Assembly (NCBI RefSeq): GCF_000739735.1 | Contig: NZ_BBJF01000006.1 | Span: 372,001 to 436,000 of the forward strand | DNA: 64,000 nucleotides | Direction of reading: 5' to 3' | From: Paraburkholderia ginsengisoli NBRC 100965 | GTDB lineage: Bacteria; Pseudomonadota; Gammaproteobacteria; Burkholderiales; Burkholderiaceae | Shown: piece after piece, positions 11,089-18,766 of the stretch | Numbering within the stretch: the stretch's first letter is position 1 | Layout of the letters: the number at the start of each line of letters is the position of its first letter | Notes under the pieces: generated by a model | Seen by the model: the letters and a program-made list of their open reading frames with translations, nothing else | Database searches by the model: none | Told to the model about the DNA's origin: nothing | Program-made: the position numbers and the translations under genes

Positions 11089-12309
11089 TCACGCTCTCGA
11101 TGCCACAGCCGGCGGCAACGCCGCGACCCGTAAATACTCGACACCTTCCGCGAATCCGAACACCGACTGCCGTCCGTCCCGCAAGCGAACACTGATCGTC
11201 CGGTCACGCTCATCGCGCGAGCCCAGCGCGACGAGAATCGGTACCTGCTTTTCGCGCGCGTCGACGATCTTCTTCTCCAGCCGCTCGGGCCGATTGTCGA
11301 GCGATGCCCTGATACCCGCTTCGTCGAGCGCCTGCATGAACTCCGCCGCATAACCCAGACTTGCATCGCTGATCGAAGCAACCACCACCTGCTCGGGCGC
11401 GAGCCACACCGGCAACCAGCCTTCGTAATGTTCGAGCAGCATCGCGATGAAGCGCTCCATGCTGCCGAGCACTGCATGGTGGATCATCACGGGCCGCTCG
11501 CGTTCATTGCGTTCGTTGACGAACTCCGCGTCGAGCCGCTCGGGCAGCACGAAATCGAGCTGGACCGTGCCGCATTGCCAGCTTCGCGCACGGCTGTCCG
11601 TCAAGTGAAACTCCAGTTTCGGCCCGTAAAAAGCGCCCTCGCCTTCGAGCACGTCGAACGCGAGACCGGCCGCCCGCGCGGCACTCGCCAATGCAGCTTC
11701 CGCGCGATCCCACGTCGAATCGCTGCCGGCGCGCAACGCGGGCCGCGTCGCGAGCACGACCTTGAAATCCGGAAAGCCGAGGTCCGCATAGACCGCACGC
11801 AACAACGCACAGAAGCGGCCCACTTCGGCTTCGATCTGCGCGTGCGAACAGAACACGTGCGCGTCGTCCTGCACGAAAGCGCGCGTGCGCTTCAGTCCTT
11901 CGAGCGACCCCGAGGGTTCGTCGCGATGACACGCGCCGAACTCGCTATAACGATCCGGCAACTCGCGATACGACCGCACGCGCTGATTGAACACCTGCAC
12001 ATGGCAAGGACAACTCATCGGTTTCAGGCACAGTGCGCGACCTTCCTGCGCATCGTCGAGCGAATACATCGCTGCACCGAACTTGTCCCAGTGACCGCTC
12101 TTTTCCCACAGCGAACGCGCCAGTAATTGCGGCGTGCGAATCTCGCGAAAGCCCGCGCGACGCATACGGTCGCGCACATGATCTTCCAGCGCGCGATAGA
12201 GCGCCCAGCCGCGCGGATGCCAGAAAACCATGCCGGCGCCTTCTTCCTGCTGGTGGAAGAGGTCGAGTTTCTTGCCAAGTACACGATGGTCGATGTCGTT
12301 CACAGCCAT
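11089..12309 (-). CDS. Short threonyl-tRNA synthetase paralogue lacking TGS and editing domains
   Basis: This 406-residue protein is the class II catalytic core plus anticodon-binding domain of ThrRS. It begins DIDHRVLGKKLDLFH, where the catalytic domain of a full-length ~640-residue ThrS begins, so the TGS (N1) and editing (N2) domains are absent by design rather than by a frameshift. The zinc ligands match ThrS: Cys100 (MSCPCHV), His151 (DDAHVF) and His277 (MIHHAVLGS). Motif 2 (YSEFGACHRDE) and the motif 3 arginine (Arg286 in GSMERF) are present. It should charge tRNA-Thr but could not clear Ser-tRNA-Thr. It is probably an accessory enzyme; the housekeeping thrS is not in the window. A threonine-codon attenuator lies directly upstream. 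Possible roles are a stress- or starvation-induced ThrRS or resistance to a ThrRS inhibitor; both are inference. Confidence 0.88.
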   Translation of the reverse strand: MAVNDIDHRVLGKKLDLFHQQEEGAGMVFWHPRGWALYRALEDHVRDRMRRAGFREIRTPQLLARSLWEKSGHWDKFGAAMYSLDDAQEGRALCLKPMSCPCHVQVFNQRVRSYRELPDRYSEFGACHRDEPSGSLEGLKRTRAFVQDDAHVFCSHAQIEAEVGRFCALLRAVYADLGFPDFKVVLATRPALRAGSDSTWDRAEAALASAARAAGLAFDVLEGEGAFYGPKLEFHLTDSRARSWQCGTVQLDFVLPERLDAEFVNERNERERPVMIHHAVLGSMERFIAMLLEHYEGWLPVWLAPEQVVVASISDASLGYAAEFMQALDEAGIRASLDNRPERLEKKIVDAREKQVPILVALGSRDERDRTISVRLRDGRQSVFGFAEGVEYLRVAALPPAVASRA

Positions 12310-12364
12310 GCTCCGTTTGCTCGAATACCGTCGATGAAATGCCGCAAACGGAGGACCAGAAACG

Positions 12365-12399
12365 CCAAGGGCCCCGTCCGTTCCCGGCGGGGCCCTTGG
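12365..12399 (-). terminator. Attenuator terminator hairpin (arms 3:4) before the ThrRS paralogue
   Basis: Read on the minus strand, the perfect 12-bp arms CCAAGGGCCCCG and CGGGGCCCTTGG enclose an 11-base loop that can add three more inner pairs. The hairpin lies between the threonine leader peptide and the ThrRS start, 56 bases before the ATG. The T-run after it is weak (GGCGTTTCTGG), which is a caveat for rho-independent termination. Confidence 0.72.
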
Positions 12400-12473
12400 T
12401 GGTTTGCCACTGCTTTCCTGCTGCTAGCGCGCACGACCTCCAGACGACCCGCCTGTGAAGGTAGTCGTCGTGG
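12386..12473 (-). promoter_or_regulatory. Pause and antiterminator arms of a threonine attenuator
   Basis: Two alternative structures can be drawn on the minus-strand transcript. Pause hairpin 1:2 pairs bases 12464-12473, inside the Thr codons, with 12440-12448 (nine pairs, one bulged C). Antiterminator 2:3 pairs 12448-12453 (GGCGGG) with 12386-12391 (CCCGCC), and nested within it 12436-12442 with 12397-12403 (six of seven pairs). The second structure uses the 5' arm of the terminator, so 2:3 and 3:4 exclude each other. This is the logic of amino-acid operon attenuation as known for trp, his and thr leaders. A ribosome stalled at Thr codons would free arm 2 and favour read-through. Confidence 0.7.
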
Positions 12474-12510
12474 TGGTGACGGCAGCGAAGGGAATCGGGT
12501 GGAAGTCCAT
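12424..12510 (-). CDS. Threonine-rich leader peptide (28 aa) of the ThrRS paralogue
   Basis: A 28-codon open frame starts at ATG 12510 (MDFHPIPFAAV) and then reads six consecutive Thr codons (ACC ACC ACG ACG ACT ACC), TTC, another Thr codon (ACA), and ends FTGGSSGGRAR before TAG. Seven Thr in eight codons, using all four Thr codons, followed by a Gly/Ser-rich tail, strongly resembles the E. coli thrL leader. It precedes the ThrRS gene by 114 bases and overlaps arms 1 and 2 of the attenuator. The ribosome binding site is weak (AGGTGG at 12525-12530). No function as a protein is expected; its translation senses charged tRNA-Thr. Confidence 0.78.
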   Translation of the reverse strand: MDFHPIPFAAVTTTTTTFTGGSSGGRAR

Positions 12511-12593
12511 GGATCGACAATAAACCACCTGGCGACGACGCGTCAATCGCAATCGCGACAAGCGCTGGCCACAACCCAGCGATAAACGCTACG

Positions 12594-13121
12594 ATGTGCG
12601 TTCGATTCGCCATTCAACTCATCGAGCAACTTGCCTTGACTATTCAGATCCGCCCCGCCACTGCCGCCGACGCAGCTCTCATTCTTCGCTTCATCACCGA
12701 ACTCGCGGTGTACGAGAAAGCTGAGCACGAAGTCGTCGCCACCGCCAAAGACATCGAAGCGAGCCTGTTCGCCGCCGGCGCGCCGGCCAAGGCGCTTATC
12801 TGCGAAATGAACGGCGAGCCGGTCGGCTTTTGCGTCTACTTCCTGTCGTACTCGACATGGCTCGGCAAACAGGGGCTTTATCTGGAAGACCTGTACGTGT
12901 CGCCGGCATCGCGGGGCAGCGGCGCGGGCAAACAGATGCTGCGCCACCTCGCGCAGATCGCGTGCGACACCGGCTGCGGCCGCTTCGAATGGAGCGTGCT
13001 CGACTGGAACGAGCCGGCCATCGGCTTCTATGAATCGATCGGCGCAAGCGCGCAAAGCGAATGGGTGCGTTACCGTCTGGCCGGCGATGCGCTGAAGGCG
13101 TTTGCCGAAGGCAACGCGTAG
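12594..13121 (+). CDS. GNAT N-acetyltransferase (SSAT/diamine acetyltransferase-like)
   Basis: At most 175 residues. IRPATAADAALILRFITELAVYEK starts the fold, and LYLEDLYVSPASRGSGAGKQML is the acetyl-CoA binding motif A with the R-G-x-G-x-G/A loop. FEWSVLDWNEPAIGFYESIGA is motif B. The LEDLYV pattern and overall length resemble spermidine/spermine or diamine acetyltransferases, but the substrate is not proven. The start may be TTG 12636 (MTIQIRPAT), which matches related proteins better than ATG 12594. It is divergent from the ThrRS leader region, with an ~80-bp shared promoter space. Confidence 0.82.
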   Translation: MCVRFAIQLIEQLALTIQIRPATAADAALILRFITELAVYEKAEHEVVATAKDIEASLFAAGAPAKALICEMNGEPVGFCVYFLSYSTWLGKQGLYLEDLYVSPASRGSGAGKQMLRHLAQIACDTGCGRFEWSVLDWNEPAIGFYESIGASAQSEWVRYRLAGDALKAFAEGNA

Positions 13122-13229
13122 CGGGGCGCGTACGCGGCATTGCTGCCTGATCGCCGCGTAATCGCTCGCACGTATCGTGATACGCGCGTTGAAGACGGAC
13201 AAGTGTCTGCACCGCGGATAAACAGACGC

Positions 13230-13254
13230 GACAGGCGCGGGCCGCCCGCCTGTC
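13230..13254. terminator. Possible bidirectional hairpin between convergent genes
   Basis: GACAGGCG and CGCCTGTC form an 8-bp GC-rich stem between the stops of the GNAT gene and the flavin reductase gene. It has no clear T-run, so it is only a weak terminator candidate. Confidence 0.3.
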
Positions 13255-13260
13255 CGCTCG

Positions 13261-13842
13261 TCAATCCGCCGAAGCGTTCACCGGCGTCACTTCGAACGCA
13301 TCGCCGGTCGCGAAGAACGTTCCGCCGGCCACGTAATGGCAGGTGTGCAGATCGGGGTCGTCGCCGAAGTGCCAGCGGTTGTTCGAATACACGCGGCTGT
13401 CCGCATACGCGGCAACCACTTCGCCGATGATCAGATCGTGCCGCTGGCTGTCGTCCGGAGTCACCTTGCACTCCATCCACGTGAGGCAGCCGGCCAGCAT
13501 CGGCACGTCGATGTTTTGCGCGGGGAACGTGTCGAGCTCGAACGCGGAGAACTTGTCCAGCTCGGCGCCCGCATGCGTGCCGACCGCGAGCGTTTGCGTG
13601 GCGAATCCGCGGCTCGGCAATTGCAGCCCAAACACGCCGCTCGCTTCGATCAGTTGCCGCGTGAGCGTGCGGCTATCCACCACGACGACCACCTTCGGCG
13701 GGTTGAAATCGAGCGGCATCGCCCACGACGCCGCCATCACGTTCGAGCGGCCTTCGTGCGCGCTGGTGATGATCGTGACCGGTCCATGATTCAGCAACTG
13801 CGTGGCTCGTGAGAGCGCCACGGGTTCTCGGGTGACTTGCAT
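13261..13842 (-). CDS. Flavin reductase-family protein (FMN-binding split barrel)
   Basis: A 193-residue protein. GPVTIITSAHEGRSNVMAASWAMPLDFNPPKVVVVVD is the FMN-binding start of the flavin reductase-like split-barrel domain, and ELDKFSAFELDTFPAQNIDVPMLAG follows the family pattern. It probably binds FMN and reduces flavin or a small substrate with NAD(P)H. The start at ATG 13842 follows AAGGA at the right distance; the upstream open frame has no family likeness. It ends in convergence with the GNAT gene, and a racemase-like remnant starts back-to-back with it. Confidence 0.85.
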   Translation of the reverse strand: MQVTREPVALSRATQLLNHGPVTIITSAHEGRSNVMAASWAMPLDFNPPKVVVVVDSRTLTRQLIEASGVFGLQLPSRGFATQTLAVGTHAGAELDKFSAFELDTFPAQNIDVPMLAGCLTWMECKVTPDDSQRHDLIIGEVVAAYADSRVYSNNRWHFGDDPDLHTCHYVAGGTFFATGDAFEVTPVNASAD

Positions 13843-13869
13843 ACGTCCTTGTCTGCATCGAAGTGGATG

Positions 13870-14244
13870 GGCAATTGTAGCGGGGCGATGGCGGGCGTGA
13901 ACGTCGTGCCATGCGCCGCGCCGACCACGCGCGAACCCACCGCGAGACTCTTCATCCACGCTGCGACGCTCAGCGCCGCGCAGGCCGACGTTCAACTGGT
14001 CGACGGTGCATGGGATCGTTTCAGGTCAGGGGATTCGGCGGGCTATCTCACGATGATCGCCGCCGCAACGAACACGGCTTACGCAGACGGAGCGGATGTC
14101 GTCGCGCTGGCGCAGGCGTCGATGGCAGACGCCGCGGAACTCGTCACACTCGGGCCGCCGCCGCTGACCAGCCCGCAAAGCGGCCTCGCCGCGGCTGTCG
14201 AAGCCGTGACGCTCGCCGCCACCGCAGCCGAACATCAACCGTAG
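13870..14244 (+). pseudogene. Remnant of an Asp/Glu racemase-family gene (C-terminal half)
   Basis: The open frame ends in AYADGADVVALAQASMADAAEL, then PPPLTSPQSGLAAAVEA. This is the usual C-terminal end of aspartate/glutamate racemase-family proteins (ADVVALAQ.SM followed by P.LTSP..G). Only ~115 family-like residues remain, while intact members have ~210-230, and the N-terminal half with the first catalytic Cys is missing. The 5' side runs directly into the start of the oppositely transcribed flavin reductase gene. I infer a truncated, probably dead gene; the 5' boundary is approximate. Confidence 0.45.
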
Positions 14245-14300
14245 CGATCGAGCAAACCGCTTCGGGACGGCGGCCCGCAAGCCGCCGCCCCGCGCCTTCG

Positions 14301-14633
14301 TCAATGCGGCGCTTTACCGTTGGGCACGGCGTCCAGCGGCTTGTGCTGTTCTTCGCCGAGTCCCGGGAAGAACGCGTTCCATGCGGCGCGTACGCCTTGC
14401 GCCGCGGTGGCTTCGGCGCTGATCGATTCGGCCTCGCCCTCGGCAGCTTTCGATGGGTCCGCGGACAAGCCGCGCCAGTGCGTGAACACCAGCAACGGTT
14501 TCTCGGTCCAGGTGCCGTCGCCAAATTTTGCAAACGCCGTGTCCCCGCTCGCCAACTGCACCTCGTACCAGCCTTCACGGACAGGCGTGTGGGCGGCAAG
14601 CTCAAACCACGGGGTCGGTTCGATTTCCTTCAT
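14301..14633 (-). CDS. Conserved hypothetical protein (110 aa)
   Basis: I do not recognise a family. The protein starts MKEIEPTPWFELAAHTPVREGWYEVQ after a good GGAG ribosome binding site and contains SGDTAFAKFGDGTWTEKP with VFTHWRGLSADP. The N-terminal half looks folded (Trp/Tyr/Gly-rich beta pattern), while the C-terminal half is Ala/Glu-rich and probably helical. There is no signal peptide or membrane segment. Codon use fits a real gene. It stands alone between a gene remnant and the MocR regulator. Confidence 0.65.
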   Translation of the reverse strand: MKEIEPTPWFELAAHTPVREGWYEVQLASGDTAFAKFGDGTWTEKPLLVFTHWRGLSADPSKAAEGEAESISAEATAAQGVRAAWNAFFPGLGEEQHKPLDAVPNGKAPH

Positions 14634-14909
14634 GTCGTCTCCGGTCGGATGAATCGTCATAGATAACCACAACAAAGGCATTCTTCATGCCCGGGCCAGA
14701 CGGCGGCCCGCGACGCGCGCGCCGTCTGTCACGCGATGTTGCACTGCGGCGCACCAGGCATGAGCTGCGGGCGATCCGTCGACGTCGCGTCGTAGGGCCG
14801 AGCGAAATCGCCGCGCATAGACGACACGATAGCGCGACATGGGCCGCGCGGACAAACGTAAAAACCGCCTGATGCGGCGTCGCGTTCCAGGCGACCGTCG
14901 ACCGGCACG

Positions 14910-16415
14910 TCATGCGGCTTGCGCGCCGCGTTTGCGCTTGCGTTGCAGCTCGCGGGCGAGCGCGGCGAGTGTGTCGACCGCCGGGGCCAACTGCTCGGCG
15001 GGCGTGTTGCCGTAGCCGATCACCAGCCCGTTGGCCTGCGCGTGCGGATGCAACGCGAAGCCCGACAGCGCGCGCGGATTGAGCCCTTCGGCGAGCGCGC
15101 GTTGCACCAGAGTTCGATCGTCCACTTGCGGCGGCAGCCGCAACGTCAGATGCATGCCGCAATTGCCGCCCAGAATCTGCGCCGGCTCGAAGTGCACGGC
15201 GAGCGCGTCGCGCAGCGCCTGCTGACGCTCGCGGTACAGCCGCCGCATGCGTCCCAGATGCCGCCCGAACTCGCCGCTGTCGATGAAATGCGCGAGCGCC
15301 AGTTGCTCCAGCCGATGCCCGCCGCGCAGCATCTCCTGCAACGCGACCGCCGTGTGCGCGGCGATCGCGCGCGGCAACACGATGAAGCCGATGCGCAACG
15401 CCGGAAACATCGTCTTGCTGAACGAGCCGACGTACAGCACCGGCGCGTCGTCGACGAGACCTTGCATGCTCGCGATCGGCTCGCCGGTGTGGCGGAATTC
15501 GCCGTCGTAGTCGTCCTCGATCAGCCACGCGCCGCAACGCCGCGCCTGCGCGATCAGCTCCAGACGACGCGCCACCGACAACACCGCCCCGGTCGGGTAC
15601 TGATGCGCGGGCGACGTGTAGATCAGCTTCGGTGGATGCGCGCGCCAGGCATGCGTCGGCGCGGCGAGGCCTTCGGCGTCGACGGGCATCGGCAGCGTGC
15701 GCAGATCGCCGAGATGGAAGGCCGCCTTCGCGCCGCGATAGCCGGGGTCCTCGACCCACGCGACATCGCCGGGATTGGTGAAGAGCCGCACGCACAGGTT
15801 CAGCGCCTCCTGCGCGCCCTCGGTGATCACCACCTGCGCGCCGTCGCAGCGCACGCCGCGCGCCATCCGCAGATGCGCGGCAATTGCGTCGCGCAACGCC
15901 GGTTCGCCGGCCGGCGTGCCGTAGCCGAGCGCGAGCGGCAACGCGCGCTCCATCGACCGTTCGAGCGCGCGCCGCCACGCGCCGAGCGGAAAGCGATCCA
16001 GCGCGGGTGTGCCGGGCGTGAGCGGGAAGGTGTTGTCGGCCTGAGTGCGGGTCGCCGCGAACTGCGCGACGCGCGCCGCGTAGGCGACCTCGGGCAGCGC
16101 CGATTGCGCCGACGGCTCGCCGCGCGCGGACGGAGTGGACAGCGGACTCACGCGAGTGCCCTGCTTGCCGGCGATCACGTAGCCGACCGCGGCCAGATGC
16201 TCGTACGCAATCACCACCGTATTGCGCGACACGCCCATCTCCGCCGCCAGCAAGCGCGACGACGGCAACAGCGATCCGGCGGGCAGCCGTCCGGCGAGGA
16301 TCGCCTGCTGCAAACGCTCGATCAGTTGCTTTTGCAGCGGTGCGGGTTTGCTTCCGTGGTGGTCAGCGGTCCTTGCGTCGACTGGATGAACAAGCGGACC
16401 TATGATCTCGATCAT
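14910..16415 (-). CDS. MocR/PdxR-like regulator (GntR HTH fused to aminotransferase)
   Basis: A 501-residue fusion. Residues ~25-95 are a GntR-type winged helix (LQKQLIERLQQAILAGRLPAGSLLPSSR, then MGVSRNTVVIAYEHL). Residues ~125-490 are a fold-type I aminotransferase domain with the PLP-lysine site YVGSFSKTMFPALRIGF. MocR proteins bind PLP and often control PLP synthesis, amino-acid or GABA/taurine genes, usually a divergent neighbour. Here the divergent neighbour is a GNAT acetyltransferase at 16524. The intergenic space and the regulator's own 5' end carry repeated GGACCTA-type boxes. The effector is unknown. Confidence 0.88.
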   Translation of the reverse strand: MIEIIGPLVHPVDARTADHHGSKPAPLQKQLIERLQQAILAGRLPAGSLLPSSRLLAAEMGVSRNTVVIAYEHLAAVGYVIAGKQGTRVSPLSTPSARGEPSAQSALPEVAYAARVAQFAATRTQADNTFPLTPGTPALDRFPLGAWRRALERSMERALPLALGYGTPAGEPALRDAIAAHLRMARGVRCDGAQVVITEGAQEALNLCVRLFTNPGDVAWVEDPGYRGAKAAFHLGDLRTLPMPVDAEGLAAPTHAWRAHPPKLIYTSPAHQYPTGAVLSVARRLELIAQARRCGAWLIEDDYDGEFRHTGEPIASMQGLVDDAPVLYVGSFSKTMFPALRIGFIVLPRAIAAHTAVALQEMLRGGHRLEQLALAHFIDSGEFGRHLGRMRRLYRERQQALRDALAVHFEPAQILGGNCGMHLTLRLPPQVDDRTLVQRALAEGLNPRALSGFALHPHAQANGLVIGYGNTPAEQLAPAVDTLAALARELQRKRKRGAQAA

Positions 16416-16444
16416 CGCGGGCTGGACCTATCGAATGGACTAGT
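16396..16444. promoter_or_regulatory. Putative MocR operator: GGACCTA direct repeats
   Basis: GGACCTAT occurs at 16396-16403 and again at 16424-16431, and TGGACTA follows at 16436-16442, 13 bases after TGGACCTA (16423). Several MocR/PdxR regulators bind direct repeats in the divergent promoter, so this is a plausible operator. The first copy falls inside the first codons of the regulator gene. Confidence 0.45.
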
Positions 16445-16523
16445 CGTGGATCTTTTGAACATACCACGTTTGCCGTATCGTTCTTCATCACGACGAACAT
16501 CCACGCACGACAGGAGAGCAACT

Positions 16524-17267
16524 ATGGAACCCCGACGTAACGCGTTCGAACAGCCGATCGGCGCGCCCGTGCCAGGCTGGAACGGCGCCCAGGCGCCCGG
16601 CCGCGAACCGCTGGTGGGCCGCTATTGCCGGATCGAACCGGTGGACGTCGAGCGGCACGCCGAAGACCTGTTCGACGCGTACAGTTCGGCCGCCGATGGC
16701 CGCGACTGGACCTACCTGATGGTCGGTCCGTTCGAGAGTCTCGTTGCGTACCGCGAACATCTGACACGCGCCGCCGCGTCGACGGACCCGCTGCATTACG
16801 CGGTGATCGATCTGGCGACGGGTAAGGCGGTCGGCACGCTGGCGCTGATGCGCATCGACCGCGCGAACGGCGTGATCGAAGTCGGCCACGTCACGTACTC
16901 GCCGCGCCTGAAGCGCACTCGCATCGCGACTGAAGCGATGTTCCTGCTGATGAATCAGGTATTCGACACGCTCGGCTACCGGCGCTTCGAATGGAAATGC
17001 GATTCGCTGAACGAGCCGTCGCGCAGCGCCGCGTTGCGCTACGGCTTCACGTTCGAAGGCATTTTCCGCCAGGCGATCGTGTATCGCGAACGCAATCGCG
17101 ACACCGCCTGGTTTTCGATCGTCGACGGTGAATGGCCTGCCCTGCGTTCGAGCTATGTGCGTTGGCTCGACCCGCACAACTTCGATGCGCAGGGTCGGCA
17201 GGTCGAACGGCTGGTGGATCTGATTGCGCGGCAGAGGGAAGGAAAGGCTGACGCGCCCCGCTCGTAA
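16524..17267 (+). CDS. GNAT N-acetyltransferase (RimJ/RimL-like)
   Basis: A 247-residue protein. REPLVGRYCRIEPVDVERHAEDLFDAY is the N-terminal pattern of RimJ/RimL-type acetyltransferases (Acetyltransf_3). GVIEVGHVTYSPRLKRTRIATEAMFLLM is the acetyl-CoA site in the YSPRL.RT..ATEA form seen in a widespread subgroup acting on small molecules or proteins. FEWKCDSLNEPSRSAALRYGFTFEG is motif B. ATG 16524 follows a good AGGAGA site at 16512-16517. It is divergent from the MocR regulator and probably its target. Confidence 0.85.
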   Translation: MEPRRNAFEQPIGAPVPGWNGAQAPGREPLVGRYCRIEPVDVERHAEDLFDAYSSAADGRDWTYLMVGPFESLVAYREHLTRAAASTDPLHYAVIDLATGKAVGTLALMRIDRANGVIEVGHVTYSPRLKRTRIATEAMFLLMNQVFDTLGYRRFEWKCDSLNEPSRSAALRYGFTFEGIFRQAIVYRERNRDTAWFSIVDGEWPALRSSYVRWLDPHNFDAQGRQVERLVDLIARQREGKADAPRS

Positions 17268-17318
17268 GCGCTCGCGCGGCGATACGGGGACATGCGGCGC
17301 GCACGCGTCGCATCGATT

Positions 17319-17843
17319 TCAAGGCGCGTTCGCCGCGCGCCGCAGCACGATCGTCGGTTTGCCTTTGTACGTGGTGCGAAGCCGCTCGCGATAGCCGCAC
17401 TTATGCGCGACACGCAGCGACGGCACATTGTCCGGCGCGACGATGCAAGCCGTCTCGCCATCCGGCCATTGCGCGTCGGCCCAGGCCAGTGCTGCGCGCA
17501 CGGCTTCGGTCGCGTAGCCGTGGCCATGCGCCGACGGGTCCAAAGCCCAGCCGACTTCAGGCGTCCCCAGCAACGACGGTTCGATCTCGCGATGGTAGTC
17601 GGCAAAGCCGACTTCGCCGAGAAAGCGGCCGGTCTGCGTGTCCCGCACCACCCCGTAGCCGAAGCGGAGCATCGCCCAATGTCCGGCGTAGCGCAGCAGA
17701 CGCGCCCATACTTCCTCGCGCGTGAACGGCTTGCCGCCGATGTAGCGGATCACTTCGGGATCGGACCACATCGCATAGCTGTCGAGGAAGTCGTCGCGTG
17801 TGTGGGGGCGCAGGGTCAGGCGGGGGGTGGTGAGGATCGACAT
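17319..17843 (-). CDS. GNAT N-acetyltransferase (RimJ/RimL-like)
   Basis: A 174-residue protein starting MSILTTPRLTLRPHTRDDFLDSYAMWSDPEV, the standard opening of Acetyltransf_3 proteins (TPRL.LRP). PEVGWALDPSAHGHGYATEAVRAAL is the acetyl-CoA binding motif, and VPSLRVAHKCGYRE closes the fold. The start at ATG 17843 matches the family; the upstream open frame does not. It is convergent with the preceding acetyltransferase and divergent from the membrane protein at 18062. The substrate is unknown. Confidence 0.86.
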   Translation of the reverse strand: MSILTTPRLTLRPHTRDDFLDSYAMWSDPEVIRYIGGKPFTREEVWARLLRYAGHWAMLRFGYGVVRDTQTGRFLGEVGFADYHREIEPSLLGTPEVGWALDPSAHGHGYATEAVRAALAWADAQWPDGETACIVAPDNVPSLRVAHKCGYRERLRTTYKGKPTIVLRRAANAP

Positions 17844-18061
17844 TGCGATGAGCGGGTGGTGGACGAGGCGGCTCGAACCGGTGTGCGTTCGATGATCGCA
17901 GATTTTCCGCATGCGAAGCTCGTCGTCGAACCCATGGCATGCGAAGAGACTTCGCCCTACACTGCCCCGATACGTTTGCGCGACCACGTCGGCGCGAGAC
18001 GCCCGCCGGCCACGGCAGTCGCGACTCGCGCCTCCCTGCCACGTCCGTCACCGTCCAGCCG

Positions 18062-18742
18062 ATGAAACCCCGCCTGCGTTACCTCAGCGCATTGCTCGTC
18101 AACGTCGCCCTGCCGTGGCTCGCCTACCGGCTCGCGCTGCCGCACGGGGGCCAGCTCGGCGCGCTGAGTGCGTCGGCGCTGCCGCTGATCGCGTGGATGA
18201 CCTGGGACCTGCTGCGCTACCGCCATTTCGACGCGCTTAGCGCCCTCGTACTGGCCGGCATCGCGCTCTCGCTGCTGGCGCGGCTGATCGGCGGCGATGC
18301 GCGCATGCAGTCGATCGAAGACCCGATGGTGTCGGGCCTCGTCGGCACGTCGTTCCTCGTGTCGCTCACGTTGCGGCGGCCGCTGGTCTTTTATCTGGCC
18401 CGCTCGACGATGTCGCGCGAAGATCATCGCAGCGCCGCGAGCTTCGAGCGGCACTGGCGCGAACGCCCGACGCTCGCCGCCTACATCCGTCTGATGACCC
18501 TCGTATGGGGTGTCGGCATGGTCGGCGAAAACATCCTGCGCAGTGCGATCGTCTGGCAACGGCCGGACGACCCGCGCGCTGTCCTCGCCTCGAACCTGCT
18601 GCGTTACGGCGTCTATGCCGCGCTGACGCTGTGGACCTTCTGGCTGCGCCGCCGCATCAAGCAGGACGCGCTGCGCTATCCCAGCGAAGCCGAAGACAAC
18701 GACAACGCCGACACCCGCGCCAACCCGCTCGCCCGTCGTTGA
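18062..18742 (+). CDS. VC0807-family integral membrane protein
   Basis: A 226-residue protein with about six hydrophobic segments: YLSALLVNVALPWLAYRLAL, then ASALPLIAWMTWDLLRYRHFDALSALVLAGIALSLLARL. The pattern of an N-terminal 'N.ALP...Y' helix followed by 'D..L..A..L..I.LSLL' is that of VC0807-like proteins, whose function is not established. The C-terminus is charged (RRRIKQDALRYPSEAEDNDN) and probably cytoplasmic. It is a single gene between an acetyltransferase and a LysR regulator. Confidence 0.72.
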   Translation: MKPRLRYLSALLVNVALPWLAYRLALPHGGQLGALSASALPLIAWMTWDLLRYRHFDALSALVLAGIALSLLARLIGGDARMQSIEDPMVSGLVGTSFLVSLTLRRPLVFYLARSTMSREDHRSAASFERHWRERPTLAAYIRLMTLVWGVGMVGENILRSAIVWQRPDDPRAVLASNLLRYGVYAALTLWTFWLRRRIKQDALRYPSEAEDNDNADTRANPLARR

Positions 18743-18766
18743 GCCTCACGCCGTTGAGCCTCACGC

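Noticed and set aside
14919..17267. A 782-codon + strand open frame running through the MocR gene into the acetyltransferase
   Set aside because: Only its last 247 codons (from 16524) resemble a protein family; the rest is the antisense of the MocR gene.
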